Below the pieces are notes generated by a model. The model was not told the DNA's origin. It worked only from the letters and a program-made list of their open reading frames with translations, and ran no database searches. From Ascidia mentula (lineage: Eukaryota; Chordata; Ascidiacea; Phlebobranchia; Ascidiidae), in assembly GCA_947561715.1 (NCBI GenBank), contig OX387204.1, positions 7,383,001 to 7,447,000 on the forward strand: a stretch of DNA of 64,000 nucleotides. The letters run 5' to 3'. Position numbers and translations under genes: made by a program. Below are positions 1 to 13,103 of this stretch, in pieces. Each line of letters starts with the position of its first letter. Position 1 is the stretch's first letter.

Positions 1-100
1 ATAAGATCTGATCCTACTATGCGTCCTGACGTGCTAATTTTAACAATTTCGGTTCAATTTGTCAGAGTGTCGCAGTCATGTTTCCAAAACACTGAAGTAT

Positions 101-3100
101 TTAAGTGAAACACAACTTGAACCATTTATAAAACTGACTTGTGGTTGGGGCAGGAGTGGTGGTGGTCGTTGTTGTGGCGACTGTGGTGGTTGTTGTCGTT
201 GTCGTTGTTGTGTAGCAGTTGGGATCGGGTACCCACGTTCCCGAAGCTCCAAGTGTTTTACCAGCTTCGGCAACAGGAGTAGAGCAAACTCCTCCAGAGA
301 CAACGCTGCTAAAATTCAACTGCAGCCAACCCAGGTGACAATCGCACAAAAGTGGGTTGTCCGTGAAAATGGCGCTCCTGATTTGATTAAAATAGAGTAT
401 ATAAAAACTTGTTCAACAGATAACTAATTCTTACATTTGCACCAGTTTTAAGGCAGTATAAAAGTGCGAATCTTGTTACAATGTCAACAAACTTACAAGT
501 TTTTGCAAAAAAGTATGTGTTTTCAGACAATAAGAGATTACTTACGTCAGACTCCCAAACATGGGTTGGAATAAGCCGTCGGGGAGTGTGGTTAAACCAT
601 TTCCATTGAGATCCAAGGTTTGCAGGCTGCTGAACAATGTAAACGCAACGACATTGATGCTCGTCAGTTGGTTTTGCGCAAAACTAATTGATGTCAAGGA
701 GCTCAAGGTAGTTTGAGAAAGCTGTACTCCAATTTGTTGTAGAGAATTGCTTGATAAGTCGAGACTTGTGAGTGCAGGAAGACCAGACAAGCAGCCGGCC
801 ACCACATTGGCAATGGCGTTGTTTTGAAGGTTCAGAACGGCCAAAGCAGGCTGTTCCGAAAAAGTCTGACTCTCGCTGAGCCCAGCAATGAGATTGTTGT
901 TCAGGTTTAGAGTGTGTAAGCTGGATAGACCGGCTAGTGCCGATTTTGGGACTTGCGTCAACCGGTTGTACTGAAAATGCAACGTGGCGAGAGATGTGGT
1001 GCTGGTGAACGCTCCAGATTGTACAGTGTGTATGCTGTTGTTACGAAAATCAAGGCTGGAAATAACTGCAAGACTCTCGAAGGCGGTGGCCTCGATCACC
1101 TCTAGATTGTTGTTGTCAACATTAATGTTTTCAACGCGGTCCAAGGTTTTAAAGGCGCCAGTCGGAATGGTTGTCAAAGAGTTATACGAGAGGTGGATGG
1201 TCTAAAGAAAACGTTGTTTCAATAGTCGGTTATCAAAATTTAGAAATTTGCGTTGGAGGTTATATTGAAGAGGAAACTTACACGGACTTGAAGTAGGTTT
1301 GCAAAAGAGTCGCCATTCAAAGTTGAAATCACGTTTCGACGGAGGTCTATTGTTCTGATATCTATGCAGTCGTAAAAGGCGTCGGCATTAACAGCAGTTA
1401 TTTGATTGTCGCTGAATATCAACTCTGAAAAAAAACATAAATTTTACGAAAATTCAACGAAAGTATAATCGTTTTCTGCGCAAGTATGTGCAGTACGATG
1501 TGTATACCATACGTCACCTTGTACAGCAGAGCCTGTTCCAGCGCTGGTTGGAAAGGCGTTTGACGGAATTGAAGTAAACCTGTTGTTTGAAAAGTCGGCG
1601 GTTACGAGTTTTGTCATGTCACCCATCACCCAGTCGCCTAATGAGGAGAGCGAGTTTTCCTGGAGATGAAGAGTCGTGAGATCCTGAAGAAACAAAGTTG
1701 CAAAGACAATAGTGACAACCTGCGTCGGAAAGGAGCCTATGACTTTTACCGTTAGTTGGTTGAATCCGAACAGTTGAACGTCAGAAATGTTGTTTTGTCG
1801 CAGATCCAAAGTCCGCAAATTGCTTAAACCAAAAAACATGCCGGATTCTACTGTGGTGAGTAAGTTGGACGACAGATCGATCGTCCTAAGCGAGGTGAGA
1901 CTGTCGAGCGCTCGCTGAAAGTTTTGCATGATTGACGTAATTTTGTTGTCTCTGAAGTTGACAGTCTACAAACAAAACATGTGTTCATCCTGCGATAATT
2001 CCATAGTGCAAGAAATTATAAAAAATTTATCAAATAATGTTTATAATTGAAATAATCATATTCGTCACCAGGGGATGTCCTGGACAAAGAAACCCTGCGA
2101 TAAATTACATTCCTTACGATAATATTCGGCATGTTCGAAAAAGTTCCAGAAGTTAGAATGGTGATTTTGTTGGACTGAAAGTTGAGCTCCTCGATGTTGG
2201 CCAAGTCCGCAAACACGCCAGTTGGAATTGTGGTTAGTGAGTTGACATTCAAATTGATCTGAAACATTTTCTTTTTAATTTGGATTTTTTTCGAAATTTT
2301 GCTTGCTATGGTTTTGAAACAAACAAATAAAACAAAAACCGTCATTTTTTACAATTTAAGTTTAGTTTACGTATGCTCGTACCACCCGCAGTGACGTCAT
2401 GTGAGTGAAGGCTCCAGCTTCAATAGATGCAATGACGTTTTCATTGATATTCAAAATCGCTAGTGACGTCAAACCGTTGAATGTGTTTTGTCGTATCGTT
2501 GTAAGTTGATTGTTGGTCATGGCTTTACACAAAACATTATTAATGTTGTGGCCACTACTCATGGCGTTGTGCAATGTCTAAAGAAAGGGAAACGGAATAA
2601 ATTTACATTGCTATACTTACTAAACGTGGCAACGGCCGTCAAGTCAAGGAAGGCGTCGTCAGTCACGTTATCAATCACATTTTCCGACAAATCTAATTCA
2701 ACAAGGTTGGCGAGACCATCAAAATGACTGGCGGTGATGGTTGTAAGCGAGTTTGAAGCCAAGTTCAACTGAAATTAGTTTTGATTTTACAATTTATCAA
2801 AAAAATCACCGGTGTGCATGTTACAGTAACATATATCTTATTTTACCACCGTCCATTACATTTAAATACCGTTTGCAAAGCTGATAAATCGCTGAAAACG
2901 GTGTCCGGAAGACTTGCGAGACTATTTGACGATAAAGTTAAAACTGTGAGTGAACTGAGACCGTTGAAAGCACCTGCTTCAATGGTCTCGACACCAGCAT
3001 TTTCCAAGGAAATCGTTCTGCAAGGAAAATTCAAGTAAAACTTTTGATATACAGACTTCTTTTCAAATAAAAACGTATTTACAAAAGAAACCTTGCGTTG

Positions 3101-3481
3101 TAGTTTACGTACTTTGTCACGGCAATTATCATTTCATATATTACATGCCGTCACGAAAATTAATAGTTTGAAACCTATTGCCAATAGTGTGTTTCAAACT
3201 TTTATACAGTATACCCTGCGGTAAGTTACGTATATGTTGACTCACTGCAAGTTGCTGAGTGTTGAAAACATGTCTGTGGTGAGGGTTGCGAAGTTGTTTC
3301 CCTGAAGGCTAAGGTGCGTTGTATCAGTTGGTATTCCAGAAGGCAGTGAAACAAGTGCGAGATTTTGGCAACTGACTGTCGTTGACAGACAAGAACAGCT
3401 GGCAGGACAGCACGAACCTATGGTTACAACACTGGCCACAGAAGCACAAGCCAGTAACCAGACAATTACGTTAGGCTGCAT
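101..3481 (-). CDS. Secreted leucine-rich-repeat protein with Cys caps and Thr-rich tail
   Basis: Ten exons: 3481-3246, 3017-2870, 2768-2621, 2522-2383, 2258-2118, 1965-1750, 1683-1518, 1424-1282, 1201-546, 377-101; they join in frame to 756 codons. An N-terminal hydrophobic signal peptide (residues about 1-23) is followed by a Cys-rich LRR N-cap (CCPASCSC). Roughly 20 repeats of the LxxLxLxxNxL type come next, several interrupted by introns at the same point of the repeat. Then comes a typical LRR C-cap (NPLLCDCHLGWL), then a Thr-rich run encoded by tandem ACN codons at about 150-240. Such proteins are usually extracellular or membrane-bound ligand or adhesion proteins; no partner can be inferred. 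No membrane segment is seen before the stop at 101-103. A GTCAGT donor-like site at about 141-146, just before that stop, could instead splice to exons beyond the window edge, so the C-terminus is the least certain part. Confidence 0.85.
150..240 (-). repeat. Thr-coding trinucleotide repeat
   Basis: An imperfect ACA/ACG/ACC triplet array read on the minus strand encodes a poly-Thr linker downstream of the LRR C-cap. It resembles mucin-like, O-glycosylated stalks of other LRR proteins. Length is likely polymorphic. Confidence 0.8.
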
Positions 3482-4608
3482 GCTTTTGTGGTGTGTGCTT
3501 CCTAAAAATTAGTTGCGAAATCAGGCGTATGAAAATAAATGACATATAAAACAGATTCAAATTACAAACAGAAAACGAATTTAAGCTAGAAACGCTGGTT
3601 CCTTTTGACAAGTATTGTTCTCTAGCTAGTGTACAATGAATCTCAAACGTTCTATGAAAGATCAAAAACCACCAGTAAAGCGGTACAATGTTAACATTGG
3701 CCAGCTAGGCTTTATCATGATTACACAAAAAATGATACCTAAAGCCTGTCGATAGATCTGAATATACAAAAGCAAAAATCTACCAGTAGGCCTAAAAGCA
3801 CTTCTTTTTTAACAAGCTCCTTAGCAACTATGCAATATTTCTTTTCATGGACAAAAACAGACAGGCGAGTACAAAGCACGATACAACCTAATGCACCACA
3901 CAGAGCAGGTGGCCGAAGAATGCGACACCATTTCAGTAGATTTTCGCAACATCGTTGGCCAATTTGTCCGTAGTGAGAATTGCGTGTATGGGTGACAGGG
4001 TTAAAACAACGGACACGAGACACAACAGGCGCGAATGGAAACTGACACCAGCCGTAAGCCCACAAACATCCGACGAACAATGCTAGAAAGTAAATGTTAT
4101 CTTAAACTGACATTCGATATTGTTTTACTCAACCTTCTAGGGGTCTAACGGCTTTGAATTGACTCATCTGCGTTGTGAGATATCATACCGTTTACTTTTT
4201 GCCCCACAGCACGAGGGCTGTTGGCGCAGATCCAATGGCTTGGATCTTCGTCACATCTTGAGGGCTTTTGAGTGGCATGACTGTTAAAAGCTGCTATAAG
4301 CCGAATGGTTGACAGTTGGAAGTGCTTGCTTATTGGGTAACAAACACTGACGCTTCTATCAGTGCGCAATCGCCAACATCAATTAGCATGTTGTTTTTTT
4401 ATGACCAACAACTTATTAACGGACAACCAGGTAGTATGTTATGACATATAATAAAGCATAATTCCTTTCCGTCTACCAATTTTCCTTTCAATACATTCTG
4501 GTGCATCAAACAAAATTCAACACATGACAAGTCACCCCTTGCGCAAGGGGCTAAAGGCCATGACTAAGACAAAACTGTCGTCATTGACACACATAAGTCA
4601 AGCTTGTT
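3482..4608. other. Intergenic, no gene recognised
   Basis: This stretch lies upstream of the LRR gene and downstream of CWF19L1. Open frames here are short, lack recognisable family similarity and have no convincing splice partners. I see no RNA gene. It should hold the LRR promoter (close to 3500) and the CWF19L1 3' flank. Confidence 0.5.
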
Positions 4609-4614
4609 TTTATT
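4609..4614 (-). promoter_or_regulatory. Poly(A) signal of CWF19L1
   Basis: AATAAA on the minus strand about 210 bases downstream of the CWF19L1 stop codon. It is the only good signal in that flank. Confidence 0.5.
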
Positions 4615-4822
4615 TTTCAGCTCGTTAAAAACTACAAAAATACGACAAATTGTACAACTTCAGTCGCTGTTGAGCGCAGTAGAGTCGATCCAGTAGTTCA
4701 TCACAATAAAAATAGTAAAAAAAACAAACTTGACAAGCTCGTTTTGACACCACCTGACTAATTCCAAAGCGGGAAAAATATAAAAACGGATTAAAAAAGT
4801 TGGCGACGAAATGAGCGTTGCA

Positions 4823-7800
4823 TTACACGTCGTCTTCGTCCTCAGCAGTAAAATCAAATTTCTCGAAAAATTGCCTGAAGCGCTTGGCCGTGTCGGTTTC
4901 CTCGCCACGAGATGACGTGCAAGCGCGCCAGTCAATACGATCGGACATATTGAGCAGTGGTGATGAGCACATGGCTTCCCTAAAATAAAGCAAAGGTTCA
5001 TTGAACGTCGTTTAATTGTTCGCTTTGAAATAGAATTTCGCATGTCATGGTCTGAGAAACGAATGGAATAGCTGACGAATCAGGAATAGAACCCTTACAA
5101 GGAACTATAGTTTGCATTTTAAGTGCCACCCGATCTGTTTTTTTTTGTGTCATTTGTCTGACATTGAACGAAATTTTTTAGAAATGTCACAAAAATAAAA
5201 GCCGTTTCGAACACAATGTCCCAAAGGAAATTGACTGGTAGATTGTTCGAGCGTCTCATCGCTAGGCGAAAATGCCCTTTGTGTTGCCCCGGATGTCGTT
5301 TTTATAATTTTCGGGAGAATCGTTTTCGAGCGGTCGAAGACACTATATCGTAAATGACCCAAATAAATTGAAAATGTCCTAAATTTTTGCTGGCGATCAT
5401 TTGACAGAAATTTTTTGGTGAAAAAAAAACCAGCACCTGACGCATTTGTAGGACGAATTCGATTTTCATGTATCGTAGTTTAGTTTTTGTAAATATTTTT
5501 TGAGCAAAAACGCTGCCACAAATATTTAGCTTGCCTTTTGTAGTAAACTCTGAGCGTAAATAAAATGTCGTATCACTAAACCTTACAACCCACCTTCCAA
5601 ATTGTAATGGAAAGTATTTTTGGATCCTGTGAAATAACCTTGTACCATCTGGGAGTTCAACATGGAAAAAGGGACATCCAGCAGGAAGAATCTAAATTTG
5701 ACAGCTGTTATTTATAGGGTGCCAAAAAAGGTGTTCTATGAACATGCACGCACATGCGAGGCCTTGAAAATATCATTGCTGCAAATCCGACAAACGTATT
5801 ATAAATATTTTTAGGTATAGGTACAGATATGTCATTTTTAAAATGTGTTCCAGATTTTGCTATGCAACAAAAATCGTATTTGAACTGTAACTTACTTGTT
5901 TAAGATCCGTCCTTTGTGGAAGTTCTGTAAGATCAAGAGGCCTCGGCTTTCCCTGTCTGTCAGTATGTCGTTCGGCCAGTTTGAAGAACTCTTGTTTTAT
6001 TGTGTCGCAGTTAGTGTCTTTGGGTATTGGAACAACCTTTCAAGAAAGAAAGACATTACACTGCATAGAGAACACCACATATTTCGATGCTCTCACTGAC
6101 ACAGGTTTGTATATTTTATCACATTATATACGATGCGAAACGCATGTCACCTTAAAAGGTTTTCTCGTACCGCTAGTGCAGGTACGCTTATTACAGGTTG
6201 AGAACCACTGCTGTAGATCGTACCTGAATTTGCATATGATCCGTTCTGTAACAGCGCTCAAAAAATACACATGATCGCCCATCTTCAGCAAAAGCTTTAG
6301 TTAACGCCTGCTTGAATTTCTTCACTTCTGCCAGTGTGTCGTCTGGGAGATCGAGAGAAGAAGGATGGTGAGCAATTGGCAGAACAAGAACATGATCCCA
6401 AGTTAAACCGCCCTTTGCCAACGCCACATAGCACTGTTTTAAAGAGAATAAATGCGTTAACAACATCGGTGCAGGTAAAACAAAGTTGCTTCACCAGGTA
6501 CAATGTGTTTATTAATTTAGGACAATAGTAAAGTGGTAAAACAAATGTTCACATATTAGCATGCTTACCAGATCTCCAACACTTGCAACCAGATGCTTTT
6601 CCACTTTCTCACCTCCAAGACAAAACCAGCAGGACCAGTCCTCTGTATATATGTAATAATTTTTAAACAAAATAGAAAAATACAACACAACAAATCTTAC
6701 GTGGACGAGACTGTTTTTTTGGTTGGTTGTGGAAGTTGTTGGACTTTCTTTTCCTACTATTTTCCTGGTTCCTGCTTTGGTCCATATTCCACCGAAATTG
6801 CTGTGTGACAACAAAAAAACAGTTAAATTTTTTATTCAAACCAATAAACACCAGTGTTGGGAAATGAAGATTTACTTTTCCTAAACAAACATTTACACAT
6901 CTAAAAATTTACTGCTTTCCGCATTATATAATTGTATTACAAGAGTAAAATTCTTCTAAAAACAATTTTCATAGCCTACAGAATATATGAAAATAGAATC
7001 AACAAGGCCTTGTTGCCACCTATTCAAAAGACTATCCGTTTGCCTTTTGAGTAATTAAACATGATAAACACAATTCACTCACATTCACTTCACCATTGTT
7101 GGGATTCAAAGGAGTGGTTTTGGTTTGCAAAACTTTAAATGGAGATTCTGTGGTATCAGGAGGCTGCTGGTTTAAGTCAGTGGAGCTCATGTGGGTCAAG
7201 GGGACAATTGAAAAAGCATACAGATACTGCAAAATAAAACACTTAAATATGCAAATGTCTTGGATATATAAAATATAAATAAAACCTTTTGCTTTGTGGC
7301 ATTTCCAACTGGTGCAAGGCCAATAAATCTTGTGACATGGCGAGCACTTTCTGCGAGTACAGTGTGGTTTCGATAGGGCAACCTCTCATAATGCACTCCT
7401 TCCAAACCAGCAAAGTGGTATCTTAAAATTTCACATAATTGTAAGGGTATTCGACCAATGAAAAACTGCATAACAACCTACCGAGGTCTTATGTCTTTGC
7501 ACAGTTCGGACACCATTGCAGAACCACAGGTTTTGCAGTTGTCATTGCTCTGTTACAGAAAATATAATTTTGGTAGCCCCAAAAAGTGCTTGATATTGTA
7601 GGACATTCAGTATGAGATTTCAAAGCAGTAATATTAACAATTAACATCCTGCTTATGTACTTACTGGAGCATTTCCATGCAAAGTGACATCTTTAGGCCA
7701 CACTGAAGTAATAAGAATGTCCACCCCTTGGTAGTCACTGCCAGAGCTGTCCAAAGATGCGCAAATGCCTTTAACATCATCAGTTTCAAAACAGTGTGGT

Positions 7801-8560
7801 TGTTTTGGACCGGATCCAGGAGATTCACACCCACTGAGATAAGCAATACGGAGGCCAGAGGATGTTGTCAATACACCTTTTTTGCCTTAATACAAACAAG
7901 GTAAAATTTAAGTAAAGTAAGAGGTAATGTAAGTCATAGCATATTGTTTTCTAACATGCAAAGTTTGTTTCTCAGACAAGTGAAATATAAGGTGTTTTAC
8001 CCAAGTAAGTAATGTTGTCGCACAACTCAAACCCGCTTTCTTCTCCCTCTTTAAAATGGGGTAAATGCTGCATGCTGTTTGGTCCTAAGACATAGGTTGA
8101 TAGAGGTGGGGTTTTAGAAGATTTAAATTTATTCCAATTATCATCAGACTCCTCGTCATCCCCAAAAAAGTCACCCACACATAAAAGCATCTGTAAACAA
8201 AATTAATCACGAGAAAAGCAAATCACCATTCTGTTTATTCTTCAAAATACAATGTCATGCTTGAAACTATAAAGTCTGCTACAAACAAAACAACTCTATT
8301 TAAACATAGCTCACATCAAACTTGTTTCCTTTCTTTAGTAGTTTTTCAACACGAGAAAAAATAACATCATACTTTCCTTGGACATCCCCGCACACCAACC
8401 TCAAAATAATTAAACACCCACAAATGTTAGGTGTATTGTACACATAAAATATATAAAAACTATCGAGTTGATGCATACAATTAGGGTGTTCAACAGCCAA
8501 TGACAAAAAATTCAAAATACAAAAAGAGAAGTGAACTTACAATTTAAGTTGTGCCGCCAT
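4823..8560 (-). CDS. CWF19L1: CWF19-like protein 1 (CwfJ family)
   Basis: Thirteen exons: 8560-8541, 8399-8315, 8190-8001, 7885-7665, 7549-7482, 7421-7286, 7226-7083, 6800-6701, 6642-6569, 6433-6224, 6036-5896, 5691-5594, 4979-4823; 1644 nt, 547 aa, against about 538 in human. The N-terminus has the metallophosphatase-like start (CGDVQG, residues 10-15) and a conserved block with YLGKKG and [10 protein letters not shown]. The middle has the YERLPYRNH and [11 protein letters not shown] motifs. The C-terminal half carries the CwfJ domains: a zinc-ligand-like WCWFC-type motif near residue 325 ([15 protein letters not shown]) and the HIT-like [11 protein letters not shown] near 359-369. It ends with an acidic tail. 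Family members associate with late spliceosomes and are linked to lariat debranching factors, in the nucleus. Every exon joins in phase and the start ATG gives the expected MAAQLKLLVCGDV beginning. The transcript runs opposite to the zinc-finger gene on the right. Confidence 0.95.
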
Positions 8561-9783
8561 CAAAAACAGATAAAACAAAAGTTTATAAAATCTAAAAACT
8601 GAACAATGAGTGGTCAGATGTTAAGCAAAATAGTAACAAAATAACTATTGCCATAAAATATCCAAAACTTCACTGTAATCAAACGATGTTTCTTGTCGCA
8701 AAACATACACCAAAATTTGAAGGGATTAGCCTTTTTTTATCATTTTGGTACAATTTTACCTAATGTACAACCGCCAGCGCAAACAAAAGTTGTTAGATCT
8801 TCTTGTTTACATGTTGGAAGCAGAGCAAAATTAACTTTTAGGACTCACTATCGCGGTTCGCACGATGCATTGTTTATTGCTGAGTCAACAACGAAATTTA
8901 CTGAGTCATTATTTTAAAGCGAGTTTTAAAAGTGTTTTGCATTACGAAAGCAATGTATCATCGTCATAAAAAATAACACATACTGTTCACATGCTGTAAT
9001 TTATGAACGCATCGAATAAGCAAACAGAACCAAAAGCGATTTCGGTACTTTGTGTAAATTGTGGAATTTTACCTTCATTTGAAACTTGCTTATCGCTAGT
9101 GCTTGTTTAGGTGTAACTCTTTCATACAGCCCAGGGGTATGCACCTTAAGCCATAAGAGCATCAAAGAACCCCTGGAATGTGTGAAAACACTAAAATACA
9201 CGCGACAGTAGCTGATAAAACGGATGTCGTAAGATTTATTTTCGTTCATCGCTGGCTAATTGTCTAGCTCTAGCGAATAAAATCACCGTTAATGAGTTAC
9301 AACAAATTTTGGTCTAGTAACCGCCCCCCCCCCCCTAGACAAATAGTTTTATGTTGAACACGATGATGAAGTCCAAAATAAACACATCACTTGGAAAAAA
9401 AGCGCGTTTCTATATTATGGTTTTGAGTGATAAATTTCACGCATAAATGATCACAGCTTATTTTTAGTCAGTTTGTATTTTCGCAAATGAGTCTTCTAAT
9501 GTCCATGCATAGTGCGAAAAAAATTATGTAAATTTTTTTGCAAAAATGTCAATATTTCAAATTTTCTTTTTGTTGTACAACTATAGGCCTGAATGTAAAT
9601 GATCTGAAAAAAGTTTTAAATACGCAAGTTGTGTTCATTGGAGCGTACATTATATCTCGTTGAAAAGTTATTCAAAAAAAAAACAAAGTTGGCTGGTCAA
9701 GTCGGACAAGGTAGTATAAGGTACGCTACATTTGAACAAAGGTGACTTGTTTTATGACAAGGATTAGCAGTAACTGAAAAACC
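8561..9783. other. Divergent intergenic region
   Basis: About 1.2 kb between the start codons of CWF19L1 (minus) and the zinc-finger gene (plus), so it probably holds both promoters. No coding sequence or RNA gene is recognised. It includes a short poly-C run (about 9326-9337). Confidence 0.6.
9326..9337 (+). repeat. Poly-C tract
   Basis: An uninterrupted run of about a dozen C residues in otherwise AT-rich DNA, in the divergent region between two genes. Confidence 0.8.
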
Positions 9784-10704
9784 ATGCCTCTCTCAAAAGA
9801 TATGCTTGTGAATAAGTACTTCGTACAGTGTAAAGGTACTTCCTTTGAATGCGAATTGCCAAACTGCTGTGGTCACTGCACATATTGTTTAAAAACATTT
9901 GCAACGCGGTTTCGTTGTGGAAGACATTTTGAACAAAGTCATTTGTCACGTGTCATTGTATATGAAGGGCAGATGTGCTTTCCTTGTCACATAAACCATG
10001 GCATCAGTGTTTCAAAATGGCCTGGAAGCCATTATCATTGTCCAGTGTGTGACAAAACAATACAACATAAACAACGATTTCATTCTCATCTCAATGGACA
10101 TACAAATCCCAAGAAAACATGTTCAGGTAAAAGAGGAAAAACACGGGATAAAAACGCCCAGATTTCTGATTCTGAACAACCATCATTAGAAAATGCTTCC
10201 AGTTTTCTTTCTGGGGAAAATGAAACAATTCCTATTATACCGGATATGATTACCAGTGGTACAAATGGAAAACAAGCATGTCCACTTTGTCATAAGTCAA
10301 TGAATGCAGACAGTATTAAACAACATTGCCAAAAAGTACATCAGTTGCAATTAATAGCTACAAGCATGTCTGTAGACCAAGGAAAAGGACTTACAGTGAA
10401 GAATGATGGAAAGGGAGTGTCCTACACTGTTCCTGTGAAAGAGTTGCTGGGTTTTACTGGTAACAACTATGAATGTACCAAGAAAAATTGCACAGATTGT
10501 GTTAAAGTCATTGTGTGGAGAACTGGTTGCAAATCTCCAAAGTGTGCACATCATTCTGAGGATGAACAACCTGTTGCGAAAACCAAAAGAAAATGCTCCA
10601 GCAAAAAAAAATGTGTTTCAAGAGATGAGAATGTTAGTAACGTTATAACAGAAGAGGTGCCATCGATATCTGCACCACTACTGGCTTGCCAAATTTTACC
10701 TTGA
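9784..10704 (+). CDS. Intronless C2H2 zinc-finger protein
   Basis: A single 306-codon open frame with a good start context (aaaaccATGc). At least three C2H2-type fingers are visible. One near residues 33-52 has CTYC with a later HFEQSH. One near 85-105 has CPVC with HLNGH. One near 165-185 has CPLC with HCQKVH. All use HxxxxH spacing. A further Cys-rich segment (CTKKNCTDC) near 222 and a basic Lys/Arg tail follow. C2H2 fingers usually bind DNA or RNA in the nucleus; the target cannot be told. It lacks introns while every neighbour is intron-rich, which suggests retroposition or origin from a mobile element, although no flanking repeats or poly-A tract were found. AATAAA lies at 10829-10834, 125 bases after the stop. 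Confidence 0.75.
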   Translation: MPLSKDMLVNKYFVQCKGTSFECELPNCCGHCTYCLKTFATRFRCGRHFEQSHLSRVIVYEGQMCFPCHINHGISVSKWPGSHYHCPVCDKTIQHKQRFHSHLNGHTNPKKTCSGKRGKTRDKNAQISDSEQPSLENASSFLSGENETIPIIPDMITSGTNGKQACPLCHKSMNADSIKQHCQKVHQLQLIATSMSVDQGKGLTVKNDGKGVSYTVPVKELLGFTGNNYECTKKNCTDCVKVIVWRTGCKSPKCAHHSEDEQPVAKTKRKCSSKKKCVSRDENVSNVITEEVPSISAPLLACQILP

Positions 10705-10828
10705 ATATTTGTTTGTTGAGATTACTCCTGTTCTGACTGATTTTGCTTTAGTCATTTGTTATGAGAAAATGTTGGCATCATTATAATATGTCGATGCTAT
10801 CTCTTGCAACATGCAAACTTTATGAGCA

Positions 10829-10834
10829 AATAAA
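10829..10834 (+). promoter_or_regulatory. Poly(A) signal of zinc-finger gene
   Basis: AATAAA followed by a GT-rich stretch, about 125 bases after the stop of the intronless C2H2 gene. Confidence 0.7.
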
Positions 10835-13103
10835 GTGTAGTAAAAGAAAAATGTGGCCTATTAGTAAGTTTTAAATTGCTCTGAAGCTGTATATTCTAAC
10901 ATTCATGTCATTGTATATTTGGCTAAATATTGACTGATTAAGGTATCAGTCTTTGTGCCTACAAGATAAATTTTCTCATCAAACTAGGATGCCCACAAGG
11001 CGATCCTCGACGGATCTTCAGAGGCACAACGCTTGCAGTGAGTTGTAAGCCCAGGAAAAAGCGCAAAGCAAGCAGCTGCATGGCGAGCCAGTTGCTGTTA
11101 ATTTTCTACCTAAACCTATCTAAGCCAATGTATTTTTAGCCAAAGGCTTTCTTGTAAATCAAACTTATCGAAAGGAAAACATTCCAGAGGTTGCTTGTAA
11201 ACGACTCTGCCTCAAGAAATAATCTATACTTACCTTCAACGCACGCAAAACTATGACCTTTGCGATTGTCTCGTCATCAGTGTGTGTTAAATTGTGTCTT
11301 TCATTCATTCTGCTGTGATAAAAAGTATCGTTATCGCTCCCGATAGCGACATAGCGTTTGTTCCAATACTACCTAGCCCTGGAGTATCGCGTATTGGTTC
11401 CCGATCCGATGTTTTTGGACATTCTTATATTTGTCCACACAAAATATGTAGACTTGTTCGCCACAATGTCGTGTTTTGGAAATTGAAACCTTTGTGTTAA
11501 ATAAATCACATAGTTCTCAGCAATTTGAAGATGTAACAAAGTATAATATTAACTAAATCGCAGACATAAGAGGGGTAATCCTGAACAACACCATCATAGC
11601 AACCTTATGTAGTTAGATATCCAAACCAACCAAAAGATATATCCAACTAACCAATATTCTCCCGCCAAGTCCTGGAGGAAGTAATCCGCAAACCTTTACA
11701 CACTAGTCAGATTTTCATCATACGTTTGTGTCAACACCAAACAAAATTAACCTAACATAACTCAGCAGTTTTCAATACGTCCGATAGCCTCGTTTTGCAT
11801 GTGGCTTTCCATCATGGATTTCATGCAGGTAGTCAGGGCAGAAAATTTTGTTTTGGGAACTTGACAAACAGTTCAGATATTTCTTTTTTTTAGCGACAAC
11901 ATGAAATTTTATTTCGAAAGGTACACCTATCTTTTTTGTCTTAAACATTTTGTTTGTATTTAACTAAAACGTATGATTTTTGCAGTCCCTTCGATCGTTG
12001 GATGTTGTAGCACTACGCATGTTTCCCAACTTAATTCTTCACACGGACCAAAGGCTGCAGAGGGAATTAGGCTTTTGTGCAGAACTCGCACAGTCTTCTG
12101 GAATCCGGCAACAGGCCTTTTTTATTGCAACTTGTTAAATACCCGTTCGCACTTTACTCTGTAAAATTTCGCTGTTAATTCTCTGTTATTCAATCTGCCA
12201 CGCAGCTAGTCTCGGTCACTTAATTAACAACTGGCACGCGGTAGCGAGTTATACTCGCTCTACTTCCGAGCTTGGAACAATTAAACTGTACGCCACCTGA
12301 TTTTGCAAACGTGTGTTTCAATTAACAAATAATCTGCTCTCGGAGTTTTATTGAGAAATAAAAATGCGTGGCAAGCTTCAGTAAACCTTGGGCAGCACAG
12401 CAGAATCGAGTTGGGAAGAAGTTGAACAGAAACAGACTGGCTACTCCAAACAAACCATTGGTGACACTGTCTGCAGTTCGCTTTAAGGAGTTTCATTTCA
12501 CACCAATAAAGTCGTTATTCTCGTAATTTCATCAATAAATCATAGACAACCGTAATCATTGATCCGCAACGGAGTTCGATGTGTCGCTCAAACTGAACGG
12601 TGAGCAATTTGGTGTGTGCACGTTGATCTTTTAGTTTATGCAATAAAATATACAACTTTTCAATTACATTAAAATACAATCTTAAATAAAAGCGTTCACA
12701 TACTCTGCGTATATGCAAAAATTTCTTTAACCCAACAGACAAAACGACGATACACACAGGTCAGACTGATTCGCCCTGGACTTAGTCACATATTGTTTTC
12801 TTGTTCCGAATCCGAACCAACTTAACCAGAAACCTGTCGGTCAGTAACGCACTGGACGCAACGTTATTATTAAATTTTCGAAGTTTTAATATGAGAAGTG
12901 AACAATAAATAATTTTGTCAAAGTTGTTGTCTTTTGCAACATAAATAGCCTTGGTTTTTAAATATTTGAGCTGAGTCTCTCTAAAATCACCAGTTTAATT
13001 AAAATAATTTGTTTTGTGTATTGCTTAAACTTTAGGCTATTTATTAAGTGTGTCCCATGACATCGAAACCTTGGATGTAATATCAATGACATGTTATTAA
13101 AGA
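10835..13103. other. Intergenic, upstream of SLAIN
   Basis: A 2.3-kb stretch with no recognised coding exon. The interval 11320-11420 holds repeated and inverted 'gtatcg'/'cgatac' motifs with a 'ggttcccgat' word. This resembles terminal parts of hAT-type DNA transposons and may be a decayed copy. The SLAIN promoter and any 5' non-coding exon should lie near the right end. Confidence 0.45.

Noticed and set aside
3739..4369. Minus-strand open frames between the LRR gene and CWF19L1
   Set aside because: Low-complexity reading with no recognised family or consistent exons.
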